64,000 nt of DNA from Chelydra serpentina (Eukaryota > Chordata > Testudines > Chelydridae): assembly GCA_037349315.1 (NCBI GenBank), contig JBAIAC010000059.1:4862001-4926000 (forward strand). The letters are read 5' to 3'. Under the pieces are notes generated by a model that saw only the letters and a list, made by a program, of their open reading frames with translations, made no database searches and had not been told where the DNA came from. Both the position numbers and the translations under genes were made by a program. Below are positions 54,782 through 64,000 of this stretch, piece by piece (within the stretch, counting starts at the first letter, position 1; each line of letters opens with the position of its first letter).

Positions 54782-57360
54782 GGTGGTTTATGCCCTTATT
54801 AGTGCTAAGATACCATAGTGTTTTGTTCTCTATAAATGACTAGAACACTTGTGGTATATATGTTGAAATTAATTGATTCTGGGTACATTTTGTTCTCAGA
54901 TGTAACTTTCACAGTTATGTGCCTTGGATTCTCACATGGGAATCTAGATTACAATAAGGAAACAGCTGGTTTTATTGCTGCACACCAACGCTTCATTAGT
55001 ATAGCAACAGACAATATTTCCTGTGTTCAGATTATTTTTATTGCACTATTTCCCCCCTTATTTATATATGTTCTCATGCAGTTTATTTTAATTCCAGATG
55101 AAAAGAACAAAATCAAAGTCTTTGTTTAGTGACAGCTGAACAAAACAGGTTTCACTTAAGGCTTGGAATACCTTTAGCAGATAGGAATATATAAACAAGA
55201 ACAAATGAGATCAAATTAATTTTTCTGACCTAGTAAATACTAAAAATGAGTTGAAGCCTACCCATTCACTGGCTAGTTGGATTATACATTTGTCACATAT
55301 TTATATGTTCCAGATGATGGGACTCTTGGATTTAATTCCTTGTGTCATTGAAAAATAGGTCATGAGTCATATAAAGATATACGAATTTTGCATGCTTTAT
55401 TATGCATTTATAAAAATGTCAGGAACTTCCAAAGTCCTCTCCACATAGTCTCTTTTCAACTGCTTGTTACGTTTTGGTGGTAAAAAGAAAACAATATGAG
55501 CCTTTATGACAGTCTCCGGAGATGGGTAGAAGGGACCTGAGTTCAGCGTCTCCATCTAATTGAAAGCCATCTGCATTAATAATTATTACTGAAGCACAAT
55601 TTAACACAGTTGTTAATAAATACAGTAGTTACAAGCCCATATGCTAATTCCCAACCTTAGTTATGACCAGAATTGCCATGCGAATGGAGCCCTTTAGTAT
55701 GAACACAGATTGTTTATATAATGCAGCAGGGTATAACAAGTACCAGATGGTCACCCAAGCGCTGTGATTTGTAGTATTTTTCCTGCTTATCCATTTCTAA
55801 TTTCTGTTTGCTGTCATTAAAACTTCATCTGCAGAATTTATTCAGCTTATTTCCACTTTTCCATGAAATTATCTGAGTCATTATCTCTTTGAAGAGACTG
55901 AGTGACAGCACTTATGGATGAAGTCAACATGCAATTTATGCACCCAGGCCCTCAGCACTGCAGCTCTATGGTACTTAGTGATGTGTTAGGTGTCCATCTT
56001 CTATTTCATTCCAGATTTAATCGATCATTTGGCAAAAAAGGTGAACAGTTGCTAATACTGTTTGTGACACGAACCTCAGAACAGTTTCAGTTTTATGAAG
56101 CATCCTAAAGGCTATTATCTTTTCATATTGTGTTGTACTGTACTGTGTTGTTCTGTGGGCAGACTCTGTGAAACAGCACTACAAGTTTACATTTAGAAAT
56201 TTTTCTATGCAACCATAAAGGCTGATATTTCTGAATAATAATTTAAATACTAAAATTAAATATATAGAGACTGCAGTCTAAAATGTGTACAGTACTAGCT
56301 CAATCTACGTCCTGTCTGGTGCATTAGCTCTCATCTGACTAAATATAGTTGAGCTTCAGCTTTTATTGTTGAGAATCATCTAAGGATTTCAGTTGTTTGT
56401 ACCCATTTTTGTTGAAAATCTATTTTAAATGAATAGCTGTATTGTAAGAACAAATTCACTGAAGTCATCTGCTCTCTCTTTGCCTTTAAAAGTTCAAATC
56501 AGAAATTGTGCTCAAGCTTACACAAAGTATTTGACACTGGTCATGACCCATGTATATAACATAAAAGTACAAAACTGAATAAGCAGAACACTTGATTAAC
56601 CTTTTACTTGAAGCAAAATCGAATCAGTTTAGCTATAGCATAGGTATTGTACAGATGGGGAACATAAGAACCTGAAATTTAAAAAAGACTATTTTTAGTC
56701 CAGTTATTGAACCTCATGCAGCAAAATGACAGTCTATTATAGTTTTCCAACTACAAATAAAACAAAATATGATTGAAATCTGCATGGAAAGATATAGTTT
56801 GTATTGTCTACTTTATCTAACTAATCATAATAACTTCAGCCTGCTTCCTTGGGAACAACTTCTTCATTAATGTTCATGCTGAAAGGCAGTGCAAGAATCT
56901 TGCCACATTTAGCCTACTGAAGTTGACATCAAATGGCAAAATTCTAATAGCTATATTCTTATGCAGTAAGACTAATCATGTGAGCAAAAGGAGCTGTGTT
57001 TCTATTCAGACACCATGACCTGACACTGTTACTATTCTAGTAAAATCTGCCAAAGATTGTTATTTCCAATAGCATTAGTCAAAGGTTTTGGTTCAAACTT
57101 GTTGCCACCGAATCAATAAGAAGCAGAAGTGAGTTGGGGGCATTAAGTTAATAATGTATAGAAAGATACTTTAAAGTTGATTTTTAATTAATAAATAGTA
57201 TTCATATTAATTAATTATGAATTTTAATGACTACAGAGATAATTATCAAATTTCTGTATTTAGTGTAAACCACCACCTTAAACATATCAGATTCTGCTAT
57301 GACCATTTTAAAGTTAAACATAGAAATTTTGTAATTACATTTGGAAATAGATTATAAAAG
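54782..57360. other. Intron 2, AT-rich, nothing recognised
   Basis: Longest low-repeat stretch of the second half. No exon or known repeat could be assigned. It would be a reasonable place to look for conserved non-coding elements by alignment. Confidence 0.4.
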
Positions 57361-57363
57361 TTA

Positions 57364-57451
57364 GGGCTGGGTTTTTAAAGGTTTTTGGGTACCTAACACC
57401 AATTGATTTCATTAGGAGTTAATTGCATAAATACCTTTAAAAAACAGCCCC
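57364..57451. mobile_element. Palindromic MITE with TTA duplication
   Basis: 88 bp between TTA at 57361-57363 and TTA at 57452-57454. GGGCTGGGTTTTTAAAGG mirrors CCTTTAAAAAACAGCCCC, and TACCTAACACCAATTG mirrors the middle. The TTA duplication suggests a Harbinger-type origin. Confidence 0.75.
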
Positions 57452-57454
57452 TTA

Positions 57455-57991
57455 GTCTACACTGCAGTAAAAGACCAGTGCCACTGAGTCTCAGAGCCCG
57501 GGACAAATGACTTGGGCTTGCAGGACTCAGTCAGTGGGGCTAAAAAGAGAGGTGTAGATTTTCAACCTTGGACTGAAGCCCAGGCTCTGCAAAGTTGCGA
57601 AGGAGGAGGGTCTGAGGGTATGTCTACACTGCAATTAAAAACCCACGACTGACCCATGGGGTTCGGGCTAAGGGGCTGTTTAATTGTGATGCAGACATTC
57701 GGGCTTGGGCTGGATTTCGGGCTCTAGGACCCTGCAAGGTGGGAGGGTCCCAGAGCTTCAGGCTACAGCCCGAACCTGAAAGCTCCCTTAGCCTGAGCCC
57801 CGCAAGCCTGAGTCAGCTGGAATGGGCCAACCACAGTTTCTAATTGCAGTGAAGATCTACCTGCAGCACCCAGCTCCAAACATCTACACTGCTATTTTTG
57901 GCACTGCAGCCTGAGCTCCACAAGCCTGAGTCAGTTGACCCAGCTCTGACACTCGGTGCCGCAAGCTTTTCTTTGCAGTGTAGACGTACAC
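57455..57991. mobile_element. Harbinger MITE with a second one nested inside
   Basis: The outer ends are GTCTACACTGCAGTAAAAG and, on the other strand, GTCTACACTGCAAAGAAAAG, with TTA at 57452-57454 and 57992-57994. Inside, 57619 (GGGTATGTCTACACTGCAAT) to about 57872 (mirror AGATCTTCACTGCAATTAG) is a second element of the same type. Both carry GAGTCTCAGAGCC- and GCCTGAGTCAGC-like motifs, so they are related. Confidence 0.7.
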
Positions 57992-58187
57992 TTAGTGCTC
58001 ATGAAATCTGTTGGATCTATCGCCCTGGGGACTGAAGCCATCTATTAATATAAAAATAGTGATACCACAAGTATTAGCAGTGCAAGCTCCCTCACCAACA
58101 TACCCATATTCGGACCTGGAAGACCTCCTGTAAGGTCTCCTTAAGTCCTGGGTTGATTAGTGGTGGCATTTGTGATGTGGATACCGG

Positions 58188-58400
58188 GTGTATATCTACA
58201 CTCTGATTAAAAACCCCACAGCCCCGAGTCTCAGAGCCTGGGTCAGCTGACTCTGGCTCCTGAGGCCTGGGCTGAGGGGTTATACAACTGAAGTGTAGAT
58301 GTTTGGGTTCAGGCTGGAGACTGGGCTCTGAGACCCTGTGAGGGGAGAGTGGGCTGATGCAGGCCAGCCCCGGGTCTTTCATTGCAGTATAGATGTACCC
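58188..58400. mobile_element. Harbinger-type MITE
   Basis: GGGTGTATATCTACACTCTG at the left mirrors GGGGTACATCTATACTGCAATG at the right. The interior shares CCCGAGTCTCAGAGCC and GGGTCAGCTGACTC with the element at 57455. Target duplication not clear. Confidence 0.65.
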
Positions 58401-58429
58401 CTAGGAACTGGACTGAGATCATTTATATA

Positions 58430-58530
58430 TTTTTTTTATTTGCCTTAAGGCCCTGATCTGGATTAGGACTCCACAGGGCTAGGTGCTATACAAAACCAGT
58501 TTGAAGATAATATTTATCCTGAAAAGTTTA
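58430..58530 (-). repeat. MIR/CORE-like SINE tail fragment
   Basis: TTTATTTGCCTTAAGGCCCTGATCTGG, CCACAGGGCTAGGTGCTATACAAA follow the tail of the minus-strand SINE. Confidence 0.55.
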
Positions 58531-61500
58531 TATCTTAGGCCCCACTCCTGCAAATGCTCCAAGGCCCATCTTCAAAACTGCTGCGAGGAAGCTATCATGG
58601 GCCAGTGTGGGCACAAGGAAAGCCATAAAATTGCATGATTGCAGGTGTTGCACTTAACTTTCCTCCATGGAATAATTAAATTCATGTTGGTAAATTCAAG
58701 AGACTTTATGTATTTTACATAAATATTTGTCATTTATAAAATTTCACAGCAAATCTCATACTAATGAGAATATATTGTTCATGAATAGAACCCAACCCAT
58801 TCAATGTTAGAAAATGCTGCTAGGAATATTTGATTGTGTTTTTGGCACTGCAGCAAATTGCTACCAAATACATTTAGTAGCTAATAAATTAGGTTGTTAA
58901 AACCGGTACTAGATTTACATTATCATTAGTTAAATCTGAAGGTTATTATAACATAATGATATGAAAATATTATTCATTCACTCACTTATCTCCTATAAAT
59001 GTTGCTGGAGATATTTCCTTCCTTATGATACTCTGATTTTATTAACAAAATTCAACCTCCTTCAGTGAATTCCTGGAAAAAAGCCACCTAATTAAAAAAT
59101 TCACAGTATTCATGAAATGTAGTTTTCCCCAGTCTTATGTGTAACTAAAAGCGTAGGGGAAACCCCCTCTCCCAAAAGATCCCTGCAATGATGAATTAAA
59201 AAAAAACCTGTTACATTTAAATCATTTATATGTATTTTATGATACCATTATGGATTAGGTTCTTTGAATTTTACAATAAGAGGACACAACAGATGGTCAA
59301 AGCTTAGTTTAAAGTGATATGTGCGTTAAAATAATTTATGCCACCAACAAGTGACTGCACTATAAGAAGGTGTTCATTCACTACCATTTAGCATAGTTTT
59401 GTGCTCCATTGAATTGGAAACATATGTTACTTTTGAAAGCATCCACTTTACTGGAGGATTCACTGTGGTGTATGCCAGTTGGTGGCCACAAACACTAGAG
59501 AAGATAGAAACAATTTTAACTGAGTCTCCTATGCAGCAGTTAAACTTGTTCTGTGAATTAGTAGAATCAGAATGGAAGCTGTGATCTTTCATAGGCAGCA
59601 GCAGCACTATCAAATGAGCCTTCTAGCTGACCCAGTAAGAGCTATGTTGAACCTGTCCTAGGTGAAAGTCACTCTTTGCCTGCCTTACGTTTGTCATAAC
59701 TCAAAGCATATAGAACAAGTTCAAATTATTGCTAGAAGTCATTCAGTGTAAATGGACAGGATGAAATAAATAGGACTGCAGTGTCTAAAAAGCTTTTGGA
59801 AATTACATGTGTTTATTTGATAACTTTATGAATGATGACATATCATTTCTAACTATATATATATAGTTTTCTCCATAGAATCCGGAAGAATTTAGCTTTC
59901 CAATATATTTAAAATACTGTTGTCTTAATTTATTACAAGTAACCATAGGAGCAAGAACCTTCTGTATATGGCAGTTTAGGGAGTTACTTGAAGAAAGAAA
60001 GGTAATTTGTAATTTGCTACAATTGAGTTTGCTATACAGAATGTTTTCTGTTATAATGCAACAGGCTTGGTTCAAAAGATATCAAAGATTTTACCGTAAT
60101 GCCTTCCTAAAACTCCATTTATTATGGCTTTTTTCCAGACTCTCTCTCTTTCTCCAGTTTCTTTAAAAGAATGGTGTATACCTCCAACCAGGACCCTAAA
60201 TTGTGCTGAAATATCAGCACTCTTAGATGGAGCTGAAAGAATATCTTTTCTGCAAATATCAATCTGACGTTTAAATGAATTTGCTTTGGCAATGCTCATG
60301 CCTCTGTTGTGTTCCCTTTGTGCAGAACTCTGGCAAAAGAGAGTTTCAAAAACAGAGTGTCAAACCCACATGTTCAAGTATTCATGGAATCTCCATTTTT
60401 AATGTTGACATGGTGGTTTCCGTCCAGTCACAGCACTTGTCTAGATAGGTCATGCAAAAACAATGTAACCAACACAGGTTAAATAGGAGTGACTATCAAA
60501 TACTCTGAGAGAACTCTTAAGGGTGGCTGCAAGACCTCCCTCTTTGACAAAGCATTTCCACCATCTCCATTAGCAGGTTTATTATTACACATATACATAT
60601 TTCCCAAGCAAAGCCCTCCTTATTCAGGAGGAGGATAAGAGCAGAGATCTCTTGAAGTCCGGTAGAGACCTCAGTATGCAGATTTAATTTATGTGAGAAG
60701 CATGTAGATCCTATGGTGTTAGACACTATAGAAAACCCTGAGTCAGGCAGGTAGGGAACTTATACGTGATCAGTGTTCAGAGTTGCAACATTTCTGAATA
60801 CTTTCAAAATTAGGAATGAATTTGAGGAAATCACGATCTGATGCCTGAGTATTGCATATAAATAAATTAAGGGAGAGGAAAATTCATTAGAGAAACTATT
60901 CATTGCAAATTATGTGCTCAACTTTAATCTGGACATCATCAGGCCTAGGATTCCATCTAGCTGTAAAGACTGGGTTCACATTACCATTACTTACAAATCT
61001 TATCATGCTCTGCTGCCACAAACCCTTGTAATTATTTATCTGCCATGGCTCTGCTTCACAAACTGCATTGCAGATTTGGCAGCTGATGCTGATGCAAGCT
61101 GTTATGCAAAAGAGTGGTGAAGCCCTTTAAGGAGATTAAAGCCTTAAATTAAACTAAATGAAGTCTGTAATTCAAGATCAACAGTATTTCTGTTTTTAAG
61201 TGTGATTTTTACCAGTAGATTAATTCTTTCTGAAATAGATTATATTTCTGTAATCAGTCATCTGAAAATGAGGGGAATTAGTCTGGGGTCTATTTGCGCC
61301 AGTTGGTGTACTTTTTGGCATTGAGGATTTGATGAAGAACACAAGTGGCATGTGTGCCAATGCTGCTACAGCTTCAAAGCTTTGCCACCAAGCAGGATGC
61401 TAATGTCATTAAAAATGTGTACTTGCTATAATCCCCAAATCCCTTTCTCCTTAATTTAGAGGAATTCCAAGTATGACATGTTCACTTGGCACAGTTCTCT

Positions 61501-61734
61501 TTATACTAAATTTGTTTCTAAAAGGAGGGGGGGGGGGCAAAGTCTGAAGCAAGATAAGCAATTGAGAAATGCTGATCAGGTAAAAACTCCCCTTCTGCTT
61601 TCTATTTCAAGTGACTTTCATGGCCCCTCTCTGATGTACATGGCTGAAAAAGTGGCTACTTATGTATACTTAGTTCATAGGAAAATTTGCTATGATTTTG
61701 TATTATATTGTAGGAAAATGTCATCCATATAATT
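58531..61734. other. Intron 2, AT-rich, nothing recognised
   Basis: No exon, RNA or repeat assigned beyond short T and A runs and a TA-rich run at about 59858-59869. Confidence 0.45.
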
Positions 61735-61945
61735 ATCATTATTATTTGTAAACTGGTAGGGCCTAGAAGCCCCAAAGATTGAGCCTATACTGTACAAACT
61801 TATAGTAAGTGACAGTCCCTGCCTCTAAGAGTTTACAATCTAAAATAGACAAGGAAGAAAAAATTTGAGCGAAAAGGATTATCATCATTTTGCAGATGGG
61901 AAACTGAGTCATAAAGAGATCTCCTGAGTCCTTGTCAAAAGTCTC
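61735..61945 (-). repeat. MIR/CORE-like SINE
   Basis: TTATCATTATTATTTGTAAACTGG, GCCTAGAAGCCCCAAAG, GACAGTCCCTGCCTCTAAGAG, CAATCTAAAATAGACAAGG and then TTTGCAGATGGGAAACTGAG: tail followed by core, so orientation minus. The most complete tail copy in the window. Confidence 0.7.
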
Positions 61946-62352
61946 AATCACAAGACTGTTCTTTTTAATCAATAAGCAAATGTTATCATGTATATATGAT
62001 ATAGGCAAAGTGAGAGGCCCCTTACTCATCATCACCAAATGTGCATAGTCTACTGAGGACTGTTGCGCCAGGCAGAGGGACCAAAGTTGATGATGTCATA
62101 CTAGACATCGTAGAGTGAAGTTCCCAGATCTGACTGAACCATGCAAATCCAGGACCCTCTGGGTAGGGTAAAGGTGTGGATCCTTTTACATGTTGATGGA
62201 GAATTTGAGAGCATGGTATGCTGGGATGTTTTTGTCCATCCTAATGACATGGGCAAAGAGCTTGCAATGCCGCTTTTGAACGTAGTGAACGAAGGAAGGA
62301 AGGCCAGATCTCTGTGAGATTAGGGCATTTTGCAAAAAGTTGAACTACTTTA

Positions 62353-62782
62353 CATAGGCGCCGACTTCGTGGGTGCTCCGGGGCTGGAGCACCCACGGGG
62401 GAAAATTGGTGGGTGCTCCGCACCCACCGGCAGCTCCCCGCCCGCACCGGGACCCGCGGCCAGCTCCCCGCCAACCCCGGGGCCCGCCGCCATCTTACCA
62501 TTGCACCGGGAGACGTTGCGGGGTCCCGCCCCCGACGCTGGGCGACGTTGCGGCGGGGGTGGGGGCGGGGCCCCGCAACGTCACCCGGCGTCGGGGGCGG
62601 GGCCCGGCGTTGGGGGCGGGGCCCGGCGTTGGGGGCGGGGCCCCGCAATGTCACCCGGTGTCGGGGGCGGGGCCCGGTGTCGGGGGGCGGGGCCCGCAAC
62701 GTCACCCGGCATTGGGGGCGGGGCCCCGCCCCCGACGCTGGGCGTGAGCTCCCACCGGTGCCACAGGAAGTCGGCACCTGTG
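62353..62782. mobile_element. GC-rich hAT MITE (CATAGGCGCC type), copy 2
   Basis: 430 bp bounded by a perfect 8-bp duplication CTACTTTA (62345-62352 and 62783-62790). The left end CATAGGCGCCGACTTCGTGG and GTGCTCCGGGGCTGGAGC match the copy at 12669; the right end on the other strand is CACAGGTGCCGACTTCC. The filler is a CpG-rich minisatellite of GGCGTTGGGGGCGGGGCCC-like units (62560-62740). Frames of up to 207 codons on both strands are repeat artefacts. Confidence 0.9.
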
Positions 62783-62790
62783 CTACTTTA

Positions 62791-63375
62791 TACTCAGGAT
62801 TTGGCACTGATAGCACATGTAGAATGCCTATAGCCACTCCAAGTCTGTCTGGAGGAAGGTCCAAGTTTATGCCCGGTATAGCAATATGGGCAGTACACAG
62901 GGTTGATAGATTCTGAGCTTCATCTCAGTGCAGAGACGCAAAGAGCTGGAGCAGAATTGAATAGCCAGTTTTCTTGCTGGGTTGGGAGAGGAGCTGCAGT
63001 GCTGCAAGAACTAGCAAGTGAACCATCTGCTTCCCACGCAGAGGAACCACTGCCCCTACAGACAGCCCAGGGTCAGATCAGGGACTAGAGGAGTGGTGGG
63101 ATCCTTGTTGCAATAGCAGCCAATGAAAGGGATGAGAAAGTGACAGTGTTGCTATCTTTCATAATTGTGTCTCTTGTGATATTTGGTATCTTTCTTAAAG
63201 CCCTAGCTGCTAGAATCAGGTTCTTTAATCTCAGCTTTCATTTTAAAAGAAAGAGTTTCTAGCTTTCATGAATATGGACCATGGAAATGTCAACCCTAAA
63301 CTCTCTAACCCCAAAAAGGAAATATAATAAATCTACATTTATTGATTTGTAAATCTCATAATTTCTAAGCCAGTA
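62791..63375. other. Intron 2, unrecognised
   Basis: Nothing identified. A 61-codon frame near 62903 has no recognisable domain. Confidence 0.45.
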
Positions 63376-64000
63376 TCATAGAATCGTAGGACTGGAAGGG
63401 AGCTCAAGAGGTTTTCTAGTCCAGTCCTCTGCGCTCAAGGCAGACCATTCCTTGACTGGTGTTTGTCTAACCTGCTCTAAAAATCTCCAATGACAGAGAT
63501 TCTACAGCCTCCCTGGGCAATTTATTCCAGTGTTTAACTGTCCTGACGGTTAGGAATTTTTTCCTAATGTGCAACCTAAACTGCCTTTGCTGCAATTTAA
63601 GCCCATTGCTTCTTGTCTTATCCTCAGAGGTTAATGAGAACAATTTTTCTCTTTCCTCCTTCTAACACCCTTTTATGTACTTGAAAACAGTTATCATATC
63701 CCTCTGAGTCTTCTCTTCTCCAGACTAACCAAACCCAATTTTTTCAATCTTCCCTCATAGGTGATATTTTCTAGATCTTTAATCATTTTTGTTCTTCTCT
63801 GGACTTTCTCCAGTTTGCCCACATCTTTCCTGAATCCAGAACTGGACACAATACTCCAGTTGAGGCCTAATCAGCGTAGAGTACAGCAAAAGAATTACTT
63901 CAGTCTTGCTTATAACACTCCTGCTAATACATCCCAAAATGAAGTTTGCCTTTTTTGCAACAGTGATACACTGTTGAATCATATTTAGCTTGTGATCTGC
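63376..64000 (-). repeat. CR1 LINE, continues past window
   Basis: Begins ATCATAGAATCGTAGGACTGG (reverse of the CR1 tail) and runs in minus orientation to the window edge. On the minus strand 63982-63779 encodes a remnant of the reverse-transcriptase C-terminus (KANFILGCISRSVISK and [18 protein letters not shown]). The 3' UTR part closely parallels 30354-30905. Confidence 0.9.

Larger units (their letters stand above)
43444..64000 (+). other. SPON1: SPON1 intron 2, 5' part
   Basis: Starts with donor GTGAGA and continues beyond the window. I looked for the F-spondin continuation of the Reeler domain and saw no matching frame. SPON1 is known to have very large introns in other vertebrates, so an intron of more than 20 kb fits. 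Confidence 0.85.

Noticed and set aside
62241..62916. 207- and 167-codon frames on both strands
   Set aside because: Produced by a CpG-rich minisatellite in the hAT MITE at 62353-62782.
1..64000. CRISPR arrays, bacterial operons, riboswitches, prophage
   Set aside because: The sequence is a vertebrate nuclear locus; the tandem repeats seen are microsatellites, minisatellites or transposon interiors.

Overview
The window is vertebrate nuclear DNA, most likely from a turtle. It is AT-rich, has almost no coding sequence, and is packed with old interspersed repeats. The mix of families points to Testudines: CR1 LINEs with their usual 3' tails, PIF/Harbinger elements beginning GGGTATGTCTACAC, many hAT elements with 8-bp target duplications, MIR/CORE-like SINEs, and small palindromic MITEs. 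The species call rests on recognising these families, not on a database search.

The only host gene I can support is the 5' end of SPON1 (F-spondin) on the + strand. Exon 1 (CDS 32627-32849) carries the signal peptide and the start of the Reeler domain. Exon 2 (43337-43443) continues it. The junction is in frame (split Val codon) with GT donors and an AG acceptor. About 32 kb upstream is intergenic sequence plus promoter, intron 1 is 10,487 bp, and everything after 43443 is the start of a large intron 2. I found no exon 3.

Layout: 1-32.2 kb is intergenic. It contains hAT MITEs (2442-3072, 4282-4412, 12669-13336, 24137-24567, 27475-28136), a TA-flanked MITE at 9026-9148, a Tigger-like MITE at 15698-16102, AT-rich palindromes near 10 kb, a 4.26-kb Harbinger at 18221-22477, and a 1.28-kb composite with tRNA-like palindromes at 24872-26152. 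CR1 and MIR-like fragments follow at 29.8-31.8 kb. Intron 1 holds hAT elements at 35815, 38418, 41239 and 41816 and a Harbinger MITE at 37108. Intron 2 holds a decayed hAT with transposase remnant and an LTR-like insert (46848-47906), a 5S-rRNA-derived SINE (about 48975-49245), hAT MITEs (54471, 62353), nested Harbinger MITEs (57364-58400) and a CR1 running off the end (63376-64000).

The Harbinger is the most gene-like mobile element. It has a broken DDE transposase on +, a Myb/SANT-like DNA-binding partner on the - strand in at least two exons, and an intact 96-codon + frame of unknown function. Its last partner exon looks tandemly duplicated. I found no new functional system. The best leads are that third reading frame, the tRNA-like palindromes, a 129-bp sequence present twice, and GC-rich hairpin arrays inside hAT MITEs.
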